From assembly GCA_003521625.1 (NCBI GenBank), contig DPHV01000024.1:521005-585004 (forward strand): a stretch of DNA of 64,000 nucleotides, given 5' to 3'. The notes under the pieces are model-generated. The model saw only the letters and a program-made list of their open reading frames with translations. It did not search any database and was not told the DNA's origin. How positions within the stretch are numbered: the stretch's first letter is position 1; each line of letters begins with the position of its first letter. Shown piece after piece: positions 24,065-32,879 of this stretch. This DNA is from Ruminococcus sp. GTDB lineage: Bacteria > Bacillota > Clostridia > Oscillospirales > Acutalibacteraceae. The position numbers and the translations under genes were made by a program.

Positions 24065-25087
24065 TTATTTTACATCATTAAAATTTACATCATTAAAATC
24101 AAAAATATCACCGCACTGCGGACAGAATTTAGGGATGTTCTGTGGGTCATTCGGTATCCAACCGCATTTATCACATCTGTATGAATGTACACCTGTGTTG
24201 CTGTTGTTCGACACAGGCTGTTGATTCGTCTGTGAATAACCGCAGTTTGAACAAAACTTTCCGGTATTGTGCGTTGTGCAGGAAGGACACACCCATGTCA
24301 TACCAATGCTTCTGTTTTCATACTGCTTTGATATACTTGGATTGATTACACCCATCTGCTGTTGATACCCTTGCTGAGGTTGTTGATAACCCTGTCCCTG
24401 ATAAACATTATTCTGTTCGTAATAAGGCGTCTGACAGTTCAGCTGATTATTCTGCTGAAAATTCTGACCGCTAAACTGCTGATTCCCATACACATTAGGC
24501 ATTAACAACCTCTTAAGTTCATCAGCCTGACGCTCATATTCACGGTAAATATCAGTGTATCTGCTGTCAGGACGGTTTTCGTAATCTGTAAGTTCAAAAC
24601 TAATTTCACTGAACCAAGGTGAATCCACGGTTATCTCAACATTAAATATGTATTCATACTTATATCTGGGGGGATTGTAACTAACCTCATTACCCTGATT
24701 GTCTGTATGCATAATTTCATCTCTGTCTTCTCTGACATCTACATTACAGCTTGTAACCTGAGATATTTCGATAATATCAGGATTCTGCTCTCTCCAGTTT
24801 GATGATGAGGTGACGATAAACCTGCGGTTAATTTCATCAACATACACCTTTTCGTCAGTGCCTAATGTTCGTGTCGGGTTGAAGTAAGCGAGCTGTCTTT
24901 TGTTTTCTTCACGGTATGCAAGCTGTTGTTTTATTTCATCAACCGTTGATGATCTTCGCTCATTGAAAAAAGGTGAGAGTTTCTTTGCGCAATTCTTGCA
25001 AAGATTTCCGTCCTCAAGCTTTCTGTTCCCGAGTAAACCAATTTTTTCTCCGCATACATCACAATACTTTTTATCAAATAATCCCAT
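24065..25087 (-). CDS. DUF4428-type zinc-ribbon protein, locus A
   Basis: A 340-residue soluble protein. The N-terminal treble-clef-like zinc site (MGLFDKKYCDVCGEKIGLLG, CKNCAKKLSPFF) matches DUF4428. A middle beta domain follows (about 85-195), then a Gln/Asn/Tyr-rich low-complexity linker (about 200-255). Two C-terminal zinc ribbons come last: WVCPSC/CSNCGYS and YRCDKCGWIPNDP/CPQCGD. The paralogue at 52013 has the same order. No enzymatic motif is present. Such proteins may act as scaffolds or membrane-recruited adaptors. It is first in the P3 block with an AAGGAGG ribosome-binding site, and the lipoprotein follows 2 bases later. Confidence 0.85.
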   Translation of the reverse strand: MGLFDKKYCDVCGEKIGLLGNRKLEDGNLCKNCAKKLSPFFNERRSSTVDEIKQQLAYREENKRQLAYFNPTRTLGTDEKVYVDEINRRFIVTSSSNWREQNPDIIEISQVTSCNVDVREDRDEIMHTDNQGNEVSYNPPRYKYEYIFNVEITVDSPWFSEISFELTDYENRPDSRYTDIYREYERQADELKRLLMPNVYGNQQFSGQNFQQNNQLNCQTPYYEQNNVYQGQGYQQPQQGYQQQMGVINPSISKQYENRSIGMTWVCPSCTTHNTGKFCSNCGYSQTNQQPVSNNSNTGVHSYRCDKCGWIPNDPQNIPKFCPQCGDIFDFNDVNFNDVK

Positions 25088-25145
25088 AAAAATCCTCCTT
25101 AAACAGATAATTCATCGAAATTTATTTCTAATTATTCCTAATATA

Positions 25146-25191
25146 ATTTTAATAGCTTTGTTCTTCTTTCACAATGTACTTTAGTGCAAAC
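25146..25191 (-). promoter_or_regulatory. Promoter P3 with shared box
   Basis: GCACTAAAGTAC on the minus strand (25187-25176), then 24 bases, then TAAAAT (25151-25146). A -35-like TTGTGA sits one base after the box with a 17-base spacer. It heads the zinc-ribbon, lipoprotein, 23017 block. Confidence 0.65.
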
Positions 25192-25304
25192 TTTTCAATA
25201 AATAATAATCTTTGATGTTAATGTAAATTATTTTCTTCTGATAATTTTTGTGAATTATCTTAAAAAGTAATGTACTCATTGAGTCTTGTTCACCAAAGTT
25301 CGAA

Positions 25305-25727
25305 TTATTTTTCAATAAGTGACAGGTCGATCTGCGAAGCTACGGCGGTGTCTGCATCATCGGTAAAGTAGATAGAGAAGCTACCCTCATAACCGGCGTC
25401 AGACACAGCTACCTGCCACTCAAAATAATCGCCATTATCATACATTGGTTCGCCGAGCATCGCCTTGACGTCGCTCTTTGTCATACCGAATGTTACACCG
25501 AAAAGTGAAACGCCCTGATCCACAGGTTCACCGGAATATGTGATCATAGTGATCTGTTCCGCCTTAGCGTCGGCGATCTTAATAGTATCATTCTCAACGT
25601 TGTAGTATGCCGGGCTGATCAAATAATCCTCATTCTCATCCAAAAAAGGTTTGCCGAGAAAAAGTCGCCGGGAGCCAATTCGATTTCTTCTATTTAACAC
25701 CGCCTTTAGAACATCATTATCAATCAT
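25305..25727 (-). CDS. Hypothetical protein with SmpA/BamE-like C-terminal repeat
   Basis: A 140-residue protein with no signal peptide. The C-terminal half reads SLFGVTFGMTKSDVKAMLGEP, split around the turn, then YFEWQVAVSDAGYEGSFSIYF. The FGVTFGMTKSDVKAxLGEP pattern is typical of small beta-alpha modules related to SmpA/OmlA-type domains in secreted Firmicutes proteins. The N-terminal part (MIDNDVLKAVLNRRNRIGSR) is an unconvincing start, so this may be the 3' remainder of a longer exported protein. It has no operon partner. The gap to the permease (25728-26118) is divergent. Confidence 0.5.
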   Translation of the reverse strand: MIDNDVLKAVLNRRNRIGSRRLFLGKPFLDENEDYLISPAYYNVENDTIKIADAKAEQITMITYSGEPVDQGVSLFGVTFGMTKSDVKAMLGEPMYDNGDYFEWQVAVSDAGYEGSFSIYFTDDADTAVASQIDLSLIEK

Positions 25728-25872
25728 ATTATTTCGCTTTTCATCCGTACAGACTTTTGCGCAGACAGTCTGATAATCAATTCGGATAATGTCCGTCCTG
25801 AATGTTCCAAAACATATATAATTTGATAAAATTACAGATTACAGGAATTTAAAAGTTGTGTCTGCACTCTGA

Positions 25873-25901
25873 TTGACATATGATAGTGTATTTGCTATCA
25901 T
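25873..25901 (+). promoter_or_regulatory. Promoter with overlapping operator in the 25.7-26.1 kb gap
   Basis: TTGACA (25873-25878) and TATCAT (25896-25901) are spaced by 17 bases, and the perfect inverted repeat ATGATAG/CTATCAT (25880-25901) overlaps the spacer and -10. It points toward the permease at 26119. The rest of the 391-bp gap holds only a weak 43-codon frame (25967-26098) that I do not credit as a gene. Confidence 0.5.
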
Positions 25902-26118
25902 TTATTTGCACATTGTGATATTTGAATAATTATAGAATAGTTGATGAGTCGGCTAAGTGGTGCAATATGCATCAATCTACAATTGCAGGAATAGAAACAC
26001 ATCAAATTTCACCTCAGCTTGGAACCATATCCGTTATTGCTGAAAAACCGAACCGCAATCACTGTATCGGGATGTGCTTATCTATCAATTATCGGTAAAT
26101 AAAAATTTGGAGTAAAAT

Positions 26119-27249
26119 GTGAAGAGGAAAATTTTTGAGTTTATAAAACAGGAAATGATACTGATTGTCGCCTGTGTGCTTGCGGTGATTTCAATGTTCT
26201 TTGTAACACCGGACAAGGAATATCTTGAGTACATAGATTTCAGGACACTGGGAATATTGTTCTCGTTAATGGCATTGATGGCAGGCTTTCAGAGTATGGG
26301 CGTCTTTGAAGCAATCTCACGGAATCTGTTAAATAAGGTGAAAAATATTCGCCAGCTTGTGGTAACGCTGACTTTACTTTGTTTCTTTTTCAGTATGATA
26401 ATTACCAATGATGTGGCGCTCATAACCTTTGTTCCGTTTACCTTTGTTCTGTTTGATATGATTGGACAGGCAGAGGAGAGAAAGTGGCTTATTCCTGTGG
26501 TGGTTTTGCAGACCATTGCAGCTAATCTGGGAAGTATGCTGACGCCAATCGGCAATCCGCAGAATTTGTATCTGTACGGAAAATCGGGTTTGGCTTTTGA
26601 AAAATTTATTTTATTGATGTTGCCTTATACAGTCTTATCGCTTGCAATGTTGCTTGTCAGTAGTTTTGCCATAGGAACTTTCGGAAACAAAAAAATCACC
26701 GTAAGTCTGACTACAAATAGCAAAGAAAAGAACACTTTAAAGGTGATAATGTACGTAATACTGTTTTGCATTTGTATTCTTGCGGTATTGCGTGTTATTA
26801 GTGTTAGTATTGCGTTTGCCGTTACACTTTGTGCAATTCTGATTTTTGACAGAAAAGTGCTGAAAAAAGTGGACTATTCCCTGTTGCTCACATTTGCGGG
26901 ATTCTTTATATTCATTGGAAATATGGGCAGACTCCCGATGTTTTCATCTCTGTTACAGAAATGCATATCAGGTAATGAGGTAATTACTGCTGTGCTTACC
27001 TCTCAGGTTGTAAGCAATGTTCCGGCGGCACTGCTTTTGTCAAATTTCACCGATAACTTACAAGCATTGATTGTCGGCACTAATATAGGCGGTTTAGGCA
27101 CATTAATCGCATCTATGGCAAGCCTGATTTCATACAAATTCATAGCACAAAAGAAAAATGTATCCAAAGGAAAGTATCTCCTATTCTTTACCATAGCCAA
27201 TATCATTTTTCTTTTGGCGTTAATGTTGTTGTATGTTATAATAACGTAG
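26119..27249 (+). CDS. SLC13/ArsB-type (ion transporter superfamily) permease
   Basis: A 376-residue integral membrane protein with about ten helices in two inverted halves. The signature loops are FFFSMIITNDVALITFVPF and NLGSMLTPIGNPQNLYLY in the first half, and SQVVSNVPAALLLSNF with NIGGLGTLIASMASLISY in the second. The re-entrant T(N/S)D/NVPA and TPIGNPQN motifs are characteristic of the ion transporter superfamily (SLC13, ArsB, NhaD), which exchanges anions or dicarboxylates with cations. The substrate cannot be told from sequence. Translation starts at GTG 26119 with TTGGAG upstream. A truncated IS3-family copy begins 9 bases after the stop, so any downstream partner has been lost. Confidence 0.88.
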   Translation: MKRKIFEFIKQEMILIVACVLAVISMFFVTPDKEYLEYIDFRTLGILFSLMALMAGFQSMGVFEAISRNLLNKVKNIRQLVVTLTLLCFFFSMIITNDVALITFVPFTFVLFDMIGQAEERKWLIPVVVLQTIAANLGSMLTPIGNPQNLYLYGKSGLAFEKFILLMLPYTVLSLAMLLVSSFAIGTFGNKKITVSLTTNSKEKNTLKVIMYVILFCICILAVLRVISVSIAFAVTLCAILIFDRKVLKKVDYSLLLTFAGFFIFIGNMGRLPMFSSLLQKCISGNEVITAVLTSQVVSNVPAALLLSNFTDNLQALIVGTNIGGLGTLIASMASLISYKFIAQKKNVSKGKYLLFFTIANIIFLLALMLLYVIIT

Positions 27250-27321
27250 GATAAACTTGGATATATACTAAAAAAGTGGACAAGTAAGATAAAATAGAAG
27301 ACAAACAAAGGAAGCATAAAA

Positions 27322-27609
27322 ATGCCAAGAAAGAAAAACAATAAATACAGCAGTGAATTCAAGCAAACAATCGTAAATTTATATCATTCGGGTAAGTCAT
27401 ACTCGCAAATTCATCAGGAGTATGGCATTTCCCACAGCGCACTGGCAAATTGGATTAAGCAGTATTCAGAGGTTCAGATTGACAATGATACCGTTCTGAC
27501 TGCTCAGCAAATCAAAGCACTACGAAAAAGAAATGCTCAATTAGAGGAGGAAAATTTAATATTAAAAAAAGCCATTGCAATATTCACTCCACACTCAGAC
27601 AAAGATTAG
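27322..27609 (+). CDS. IS3-family transposase OrfA
   Basis: A 95-residue helix-turn-helix and leucine-zipper protein: YSSEFKQTIVNLYHSGKSYS with SQIHQEYGISHSALANWIK as the DNA-binding unit, then LEEENLILKKAIAIF as the zipper. Like other IS3-family OrfA proteins it binds the terminal repeats, and it is joined to OrfB by a -1 frameshift at the A7 run inside its 3' end. It is nearly identical to the protein at 45228. The partner OrfB is truncated here, so this copy cannot transpose on its own. Confidence 0.92.
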   Translation: MPRKKNNKYSSEFKQTIVNLYHSGKSYSQIHQEYGISHSALANWIKQYSEVQIDNDTVLTAQQIKALRKRNAQLEEENLILKKAIAIFTPHSDKD

Positions 27610-27620
27610 AAGCTGTAAAG

Positions 27621-27960
27621 ATGCTTTCAAAGGAACATTCTATTTCTACACTTTGTCGTGTTCTCAAAGTGAATCTCAGCACTTACTATAAATTCCTTAA
27701 TCACCAAGAACACAACAGAGCAAAGGAAAATGCTTACATACGCAGCTGCATTCTTACTTTGTACGCAAAGTACAAAAAACGTCTTGGTACTGCAAAAATC
27801 AGAATTTGCCTTAAGAATGAATATTGCATCAACATTAGTGTCGGCAGAGTGTACCGCCTGATGAAATCAATGTCATTGCCAAAAATGAGTACTGTAAAGC
27901 CATTTATTCATAAATCAGAATCAGTTTCTGATGAACCTTGTAAAAATATTCTTAAGCAGG
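27621..27960 (+). pseudogene. IS3-family transposase OrfB, truncated before the catalytic core
   Basis: The frame, -1 relative to OrfA, carries the HTH_21-like N-terminus (STLCRVLKVNLSTYYKFLNH, RICLKNEYCINISVGRVYRL) but stops matching the other copy right after CKNILKQ. That is before the WVCDFTYI segment, which holds the first aspartate of the DDE core. The chimeric frame continues to 28181 through foreign DNA and the lipoprotein gene on the other strand. That part is not real. Confidence 0.88.
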
Positions 27961-28025
27961 CGATTATCAATAGCATAAAAAGCATCAAAACTGCGAAAGC
28001 TCAAGACCTTCTGTACCTGCCATGC

Positions 28026-28058
28026 AAAAACGGCTTAAACACTACGTTTAAGCCGTTT
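28026..28058 (-). terminator. Terminator of the lipoprotein at 28100
   Basis: On the minus strand AAACGGCTTAAAC and GTTTAAGCCGTTT form a perfect 13-bp stem followed by TTTTTG, about 40 bases past the stop of the gene at 28100. Confidence 0.9.
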
Positions 28059-28099
28059 CTCTCAATTATATTTTTGGTAAACAAATTTATATATACCCG

Positions 28100-28570
28100 T
28101 TATTGTCTTACAAATACGCTTGTAGAGCCTAAGTTTGCATCGGTACATTCAAGGGTGTCATTTTCTGCATTGTATGTGTAAGGTGTTGACGTACCGTTTG
28201 TTGTAAGTGTTAATGTTGAGCCGTCAAATTCGTAACTGCCCTCAACATCTACACCGGCAACTGTACATATTGCCGAACCGTCATCATTAAAAGTATATTT
28301 AGCACCTACCTGTTCGGGAGTTACGCCCTGAGCCTGACAATGCTCTTCAAATGTCATCCTGTTGCCGTCAGCGTCAATAATTTCTGAAACTCCCCATGTG
28401 CCTGTTACACTTACTTCAGCACTGTCATCTTGAGCTGCGTCTGATGATTCAGCGCTCTGAGAAACTGACGACTCATTAGCTGAACTCTCTTCTTTGCCCT
28501 TGCTGCCGCAACCGCAGAATACTGCTGTACCTACCATACAAAGCGCAAGTAATAATGCTATTTTTTTCAT
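28100..28570 (-). CDS. Lipoprotein with lipocalin-like domain
   Basis: A 156-residue lipoprotein: signal peptide MKKIALLLALCMVGTAVF with cysteines in FCGCGS, a Ser/Glu/Asp-rich linker to residue 52, then a beta domain starting VTGTWGVSEIIDADGNRMTF and containing YTFNDDGSAICTVAGVDVEG and TLTLTTNGTSTPYTY. The GTW opening and repeated G-S-Y/T-L strands fit the lipocalin-like folds common in Clostridia surface lipoproteins. The ligand is unknown. It ends in a strong terminator and follows a membrane protein gene by 31 bases, so the two are likely co-transcribed. Confidence 0.8.
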   Translation of the reverse strand: MKKIALLLALCMVGTAVFCGCGSKGKEESSANESSVSQSAESSDAAQDDSAEVSVTGTWGVSEIIDADGNRMTFEEHCQAQGVTPEQVGAKYTFNDDGSAICTVAGVDVEGSYEFDGSTLTLTTNGTSTPYTYNAENDTLECTDANLGSTSVFVRQ

Positions 28571-28601
28571 TTTAATTACCTCTTTCTAAAATTATTTTTT
28601 A

Positions 28602-29303
28602 TTATGCCAAGCCGAAATAGCTTAAAATATTAAAGCCTGTCGGCATTGGAATCGTGAACATAAATATTGTTGCAAACAAAAATCCTGCAATCGCAACCCC
28701 AAGAATCACGTATCTGTTTGGAAGTTGCTTGAATGTACCCACTATACCAAGCAGGAACAGAACTACCGAATAGATAACTGTTACAAGTCCGAAAGCGTCA
28801 CCGTTAGCGTTGTCCTTTTTGCCCTGTTCAAGAAGCTTGTCTGCCTCTGCAATCATTTCTTTTGCATCAGTAAAATAGCTGTCTGTAAAGCCTTCCTTAT
28901 CAAACGGAGAAGTGTCCTCACCCTGTTTCATTGCCCAATTGATTGCTTGGGCAAGCTCTGCTGAACAATTATCGTTAAGAAGCTTTTCAATCTTCCAGTC
29001 ATACTTTTCAGCAGCCTCAGTATCATTCTTCTCCTCAGCATAAGAAGATTCGATTAAGACGTCGCTTATTTCATTCCAGAGCATCATATCCTGCATAAGA
29101 TTTTGTGCCGCTTCATTATACATTGAATTGCCCTCAGAGGAAAGTTTATTGCTTGTTGCATAATTTGTTGCCTGATTTCCTCCATGAAGCGAACCTATCC
29201 ATGACGCCCAAGCAGTAGCCAACGCAGTTATTCCGAGAAAAACTGCAACAATTATTTCAAGAATTTTCTCGGGATCTCTTTTCTTTTTTATTTTTTCATT
29301 CAT
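28602..29303 (-). CDS. Three-helix membrane protein (DUF4337-like)
   Basis: A 233-residue protein with a charged N-terminus, one helix at about 15-40 (ILEIIVAVFLGITALATAWA), a long hydrophilic helical region rich in Glu, Asn and Ala (about 45-160), and two C-terminal helices (VIYSVVLFLLGIVGTF, YVILGVAIAGFLFATIF). This plan matches the DUF4337-type proteins, whose function is unknown. It precedes the lipoprotein at 28100 and follows the gene at 29343 by 39 bases, forming a small envelope gene cluster. Confidence 0.65.
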   Translation of the reverse strand: MNEKIKKKRDPEKILEIIVAVFLGITALATAWASWIGSLHGGNQATNYATSNKLSSEGNSMYNEAAQNLMQDMMLWNEISDVLIESSYAEEKNDTEAAEKYDWKIEKLLNDNCSAELAQAINWAMKQGEDTSPFDKEGFTDSYFTDAKEMIAEADKLLEQGKKDNANGDAFGLVTVIYSVVLFLLGIVGTFKQLPNRYVILGVAIAGFLFATIFMFTIPMPTGFNILSYFGLA

Positions 29304-29342
29304 TACTACTCTCTCTCTTTTAGATTTGTTATCTTAAACAAA

Positions 29343-29726
29343 TCAGAGTCCCATTTCATCAAGCTCTTTGGCTGTTTCTTCAACAAGCTTTTCACATTGC
29401 TTGGCTTTTTTGCCGACGAAAGAGCCGAAGCTGAAAAGTCCGCCTGATGCCATGTTAATCATAGCGTTTGCCGCAGCATTATCAAGACCTGCCTGTTCAG
29501 CTTTCTGCACAGAAAACTTATTAGACTCCTTGTTGAAGCCCGATTTCACAATCCACACCTGATTTTGACTGTCAAGCGGCGGAAATGTAATAATCAGAGC
29601 CGCACCATGCTTTGTAAGCGATGGTTCGCCTGCTGTAAACTTCTTGTCCTTGATTGCCTCGTAAAAGCTTTCAATAGAATATGAATTTTTTGTTTTTATG
29701 CTTTTGATTTTCACTCCAAATGCCAT
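29343..29726 (-). CDS. Hypothetical protein
   Basis: A 127-residue soluble protein starting MAFGVKIKSIKTKNSYSIES. It has a mixed alpha/beta domain (FTAGEPSLTKHGAALIITFP, QNQVWIVKSGFN) and a C-terminal helical part (NAAANAMINMASGG, KKAKQCEKLVEETAKELDEM). I chose ATG 29726 because GGGAG lies 6 bases upstream. The longer frame to 29792 has no such site. No family recognised. It belongs to the run of small envelope-associated genes 29823, 29343, 28602, 28100 on the same strand. Confidence 0.6.
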   Translation of the reverse strand: MAFGVKIKSIKTKNSYSIESFYEAIKDKKFTAGEPSLTKHGAALIITFPPLDSQNQVWIVKSGFNKESNKFSVQKAEQAGLDNAAANAMINMASGGLFSFGSFVGKKAKQCEKLVEETAKELDEMGL

Positions 29727-29822
29727 AAAATCTCCCATTAAAATAAAGCTATCTGAGAATAAAAAAAGAAATTGTGTTCTCAGATTTGCCATATAAGTGT
29801 TAGGTGTTATCTTCTTCTAAAA

Positions 29823-30020
29823 TTACTCTCCCCAGACATTGCCGTTTTTATCTGTGAATTTACCGCAGAGAACCATAATAAAGTCAACGAGCCAGCCGAT
29901 TCCACACACGCCGCCTGTCAACAGCCAGATAATGCCTGTGCCGATTTTTCCCGTCATAAATCTATGTACGCCGATACCTCCCAGAAAAAATGTAATTACT
30001 GTTGCTGCACTTTTACTCAT
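29823..30020 (-). CDS. TM2-domain membrane protein
   Basis: A 65-residue protein with two short transmembrane helices joined by a tight polar turn: [21 protein letters not shown] and [19 protein letters not shown], the latter ending in the DF motif. LGxxGxHRFYxGxxxxG followed by a second helix and D is the TM2 signature. TM2 proteins are widespread and lack a defined role in bacteria. An AAGGAG site precedes the ATG. It is the first gene of the minus-strand cluster that ends at 28100. Confidence 0.88.
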   Translation of the reverse strand: MSKSAATVITFFLGGIGVHRFMTGKIGTGIIWLLTGGVCGIGWLVDFIMVLCGKFTDKNGNVWGE

Positions 30021-30164
30021 AATTTTACTCCTTTCAAATTACAAAATTATCGCAAAATATAATTTGCTGAAATCACCAAAAAGCAATTTATTTAATATTA
30101 TATTCATCTGTATTACAAATTTAAAGTACCTCATCACGAAATGCATTAATTCAGCACGAACGGT

Positions 30165-30194
30165 TTGCAATTATTTATTATTTTGTGATATAAT
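30165..30194 (+). promoter_or_regulatory. Promoter of the LytTR regulator operon
   Basis: TTGCAA (30165-30170), an 18-base spacer, then TATAAT (30189-30194), followed 34 bases later by the ATG at 30229 with CAAGGAG as ribosome-binding site. It is a good sigma-A-type match and the only obvious promoter for the three-gene operon. Confidence 0.75.
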
Positions 30195-30228
30195 CAATGT
30201 GGGTAATTTTACGCAAGGAGCAAGTAAT

Positions 30229-30951
30229 ATGAAAATAGCGATTGTTGATGATTTAAAATCAGACAGAGATATACTGAACGAGAAATTGAATCAATACGCA
30301 AAATGCAATAACATAAAATACGAGCTTACGGATTTTTCAAGCGCCGAAGAATTTTTAGAAGATTTTGAGGTCGGTAAATTTCAGATTGTATTTCTTGATA
30401 TATATATGGATAAAATCACAGGTATGGATGCTGCAAAACAAATATTTAAAGCGGACAGCCTGTGTAAAATAATTTTTCTGACCACAAGCGAGGAATTTGC
30501 CCGCCAAAGCTACAGCGTTAATGCCGTGTACTATCTCATAAAACCGATAGAAGACGAAGAATTTTTACACGCAATGGAATTATGCAAGCTTAAACCTGAC
30601 TATAACGTACCGATGATAAGCATAAAGAAAAACGGCTCTGTCCACAGTATTGAAACAGAACTGATTTATTATATCGATGTTTACCGACACACAACACGGA
30701 TACACCTGTGCAACAATGTAATAGAGCTTTATACAAATTTCAGCGAATTCATTGCTCCGCTTAAAAGCGACAGAAGGTTTTCTGTGTGTTCAAGGGGAAT
30801 TATGGTAAATTTTCAGCACGTCAAGGACATTGAAAACGATTGTTTTATGATGAATAACGGTGAAGCTGTGCCGATAAGCAGACGAAACAAGCGAAACATT
30901 CAGGAACAGTGGTACGGCTATACATACAACAGCCTTGGAGATAAGTTATGA
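30229..30951 (+). CDS. LytTR-family response regulator
   Basis: A 240-residue regulator. The receiver starts MKIAIVDDLKSDRDI (acidic pair D7, D8), with the phospho-acceptor in IVFLDIYMDK, Thr in IIFLTTS and Lys in YYLIKPIED. The C-terminal LytTR DNA-binding domain includes ISIKKNGSVHSIETELIYYI and FSVCSRGIMVNFQHVKDIE. LytTR proteins bind pairs of direct repeats and often control secreted or surface functions. The frame is open for 130 codons further upstream, but ATG 30229 has the ribosome-binding site and the canonical N-terminus. It overlaps the next gene by 4 bases. Confidence 0.93.
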   Translation: MKIAIVDDLKSDRDILNEKLNQYAKCNNIKYELTDFSSAEEFLEDFEVGKFQIVFLDIYMDKITGMDAAKQIFKADSLCKIIFLTTSEEFARQSYSVNAVYYLIKPIEDEEFLHAMELCKLKPDYNVPMISIKKNGSVHSIETELIYYIDVYRHTTRIHLCNNVIELYTNFSEFIAPLKSDRRFSVCSRGIMVNFQHVKDIENDCFMMNNGEAVPISRRNKRNIQEQWYGYTYNSLGDKL

Positions 30952-32879
30952 AAAAAGCAATACCTTTCAAAAAACACTTTGCTCTGTTAACTGCCTGTAT
31001 TCTGTCGGCAGTTATACTGACAATCTTCTCTCTCAGTGCTGACGCATTGGAACTTTCGGAATATGAAAACGGCGTCATCACCAATATTTCAAACAGCAGT
31101 ATACTTGCAAACATGCCTGAAGAAACAGTTAAGCAAGGCTACGATATAAATGACTTTTCATATTTAATTGAAGTAATAGAACAGCAGGAAATGACCGTTT
31201 GCAATGTCGGAAAAAATTATACCGTACCGATTGAAATCGAATGGAGTTTTGATAATGCAGATACATCACAACTCGGATATCGTGAAATTGTCGGCAAAAT
31301 AATACCGCCTGAAGGCTGTACCTTTGCAGACGGTGTAATTGATACTGTTATCATTCCCTTTACGGTAATTCCTGACTCTGATTCACCCGTTGAAATAACT
31401 GATATTTTTAATTATCAGCTTATCAAAAGCGGAGTAATGCTTGCTGTCGGCGATGAAGGCTGCTGGAACGAAACAGTTGAATACTGGTATGATTTATTGG
31501 GCTTTGTTACAGGATATACTGAAAACGGGGACGAAGCTGCACTTATCCTTGAAAGCCTTGATATAAGCGACGTAAATATAAACGCCGAGGGCGAATATAC
31601 TGTTACTGCTATGTTTGCACTTGACGATGAATACAACAATAAATTTTTCATATCCGATGAACTTCGCACCATAAAAATCCCCGTCATAATCAGCAACCCC
31701 GATAATTTTGAAATACAGATAATCGGACAGGACCTTAGTTGTTTCATGGGCGTTTATTTACATAATCAGGATAGTGAAGTTCAGATTTACTATGTTGAGA
31801 GCGAAAATGAGCTGATGCATAATAAACTGACAGAATATACCGCTTTACCTGCTGACGAAAACCTTGCAGTTGCAGGCGGAGGAATATTCCGTATTTTCAA
31901 CTACAGTCTTAATTCTTACAGTCACTATTATTTTTATCTTGAATGCGGTGAAGAACGTTCAAATTACATACATATTTATTATGATGCAAATAACATTATC
32001 GTTTCTGAATTTACGGGCGGTGACCGTGACGGAGGAGACGCAGGCTCGAATTCTCTTCCCGACTATACTCTGCCGTATAGAGATGATGAATCGGCTCAGG
32101 ATAATTCATCTAAAGACGAAAACAAAAAAACAGATCTGACCGAAAACGGAAAAGAAAAATCAAAAGTTTCTGAAAGTCCGAAAAAATCAACTTCTAATAT
32201 TCAAAGCAGTACAAACGATTTAATGCAAAATTTCACAGCTGAATCAACAACCGTTTTTGAAAATACCACTCACAACTATGCTGAGTCACAGACTGAAATA
32301 TATGATGATAACAATGATGAGGGTTACGATAATTTCACAGAAATTGTCACCGAAACAAAGGACATCATTTCAGGCTACAGATTAAATCTTTTACTGCAAA
32401 ACAACGATTATGCTGTTTTTTCCAAGGGCGGTATCACTGTTCAGATTCCGAGAAACACAATAGAAAAGCTTAATGTATCAGACAATGACCGTTTCAGCGT
32501 TGAGATAATCAAGACAGATGAAAATACTGTTACTGTAACTATATTTTTTAATAACAGCGAAATCACCTTGATTGAAGGAATGAAAATTATCGCCCCTTTT
32601 GATTATGAGAGCGGCAACATCACAGTTAAAGAAGTAAACAACGGAAAAGTAATAAACAGCACTTACGATAAAGCAAGCAATACCGTAAGCTTTCTTACGG
32701 GCAAAACAGGAACTTTCAAAATAACCTGCGAAAACAGCAGCTTTGAAAATACAGATATAAATACAACTGACCAAGGCTCAAGCGGTGTTGATCTGTTCTT
32801 AATTGTCGTTGCGGTACTTGTTTTATTAACAGCTTGTGTCACAGTTGCCGTGCTTTTATTCAGGAGAAGAAAAAGATGA
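30948..32879 (+). CDS. Exported, C-terminally anchored protein between regulator and kinase
   Basis: A 643-residue surface protein: signal peptide at about 1-35 (TACILSAVILTIFSLSADA), extracytoplasmic beta-rich repeats of Ig-like appearance (VPIEIEWSFDNADTSQLGYR and similar), a long Ser/Thr/Asn/Glu-rich stalk at about 360-460, and a further domain near 480-600. A C-terminal transmembrane helix (VDLFLIVVAVLVLLTACVTV) with the stop-transfer RRRKR ends the protein. It is wedged between a LytTR regulator and a GHKL kinase with ATGA overlaps at both ends, so it is made with them. I infer a co-sensor or a target of the pathway. No known family is recognised. Confidence 0.75.
   Translation: MKKAIPFKKHFALLTACILSAVILTIFSLSADALELSEYENGVITNISNSSILANMPEETVKQGYDINDFSYLIEVIEQQEMTVCNVGKNYTVPIEIEWSFDNADTSQLGYREIVGKIIPPEGCTFADGVIDTVIIPFTVIPDSDSPVEITDIFNYQLIKSGVMLAVGDEGCWNETVEYWYDLLGFVTGYTENGDEAALILESLDISDVNINAEGEYTVTAMFALDDEYNNKFFISDELRTIKIPVIISNPDNFEIQIIGQDLSCFMGVYLHNQDSEVQIYYVESENELMHNKLTEYTALPADENLAVAGGGIFRIFNYSLNSYSHYYFYLECGEERSNYIHIYYDANNIIVSEFTGGDRDGGDAGSNSLPDYTLPYRDDESAQDNSSKDENKKTDLTENGKEKSKVSESPKKSTSNIQSSTNDLMQNFTAESTTVFENTTHNYAESQTEIYDDNNDEGYDNFTEIVTETKDIISGYRLNLLLQNNDYAVFSKGGITVQIPRNTIEKLNVSDNDRFSVEIIKTDENTVTVTIFFNNSEITLIEGMKIIAPFDYESGNITVKEVNNGKVINSTYDKASNTVSFLTGKTGTFKITCENSSFENTDINTTDQGSSGVDLFLIVVAVLVLLTACVTVAVLLFRRRKR

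Larger units (their letters stand above)
27258..27960 (+). mobile_element. IS3-family (IS150-like) insertion sequence, 3'-truncated copy
   Basis: The left end TGGATATATACTAAAAAAGT and the first 700 bp match the copy at 45164 at about 95 percent by eye. Similarity stops abruptly at 27960 inside orfB, and unrelated sequence follows. OrfA is intact. The A7 run (27564-27570) is the expected -1 slippage site. No right end is present. Confidence 0.88.

Noticed and set aside
25967..26098. 43-codon frame MHQSTIAGIETHQI in front of the permease
   Set aside because: No ribosome-binding site and no recognisable pattern. The space is better explained as promoter and leader.
27621..28181. 186-codon frame after the first IS OrfA
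   Set aside because: Only the part to 27960 is transposase. The rest crosses the terminator and antisense of the lipoprotein at 28100.
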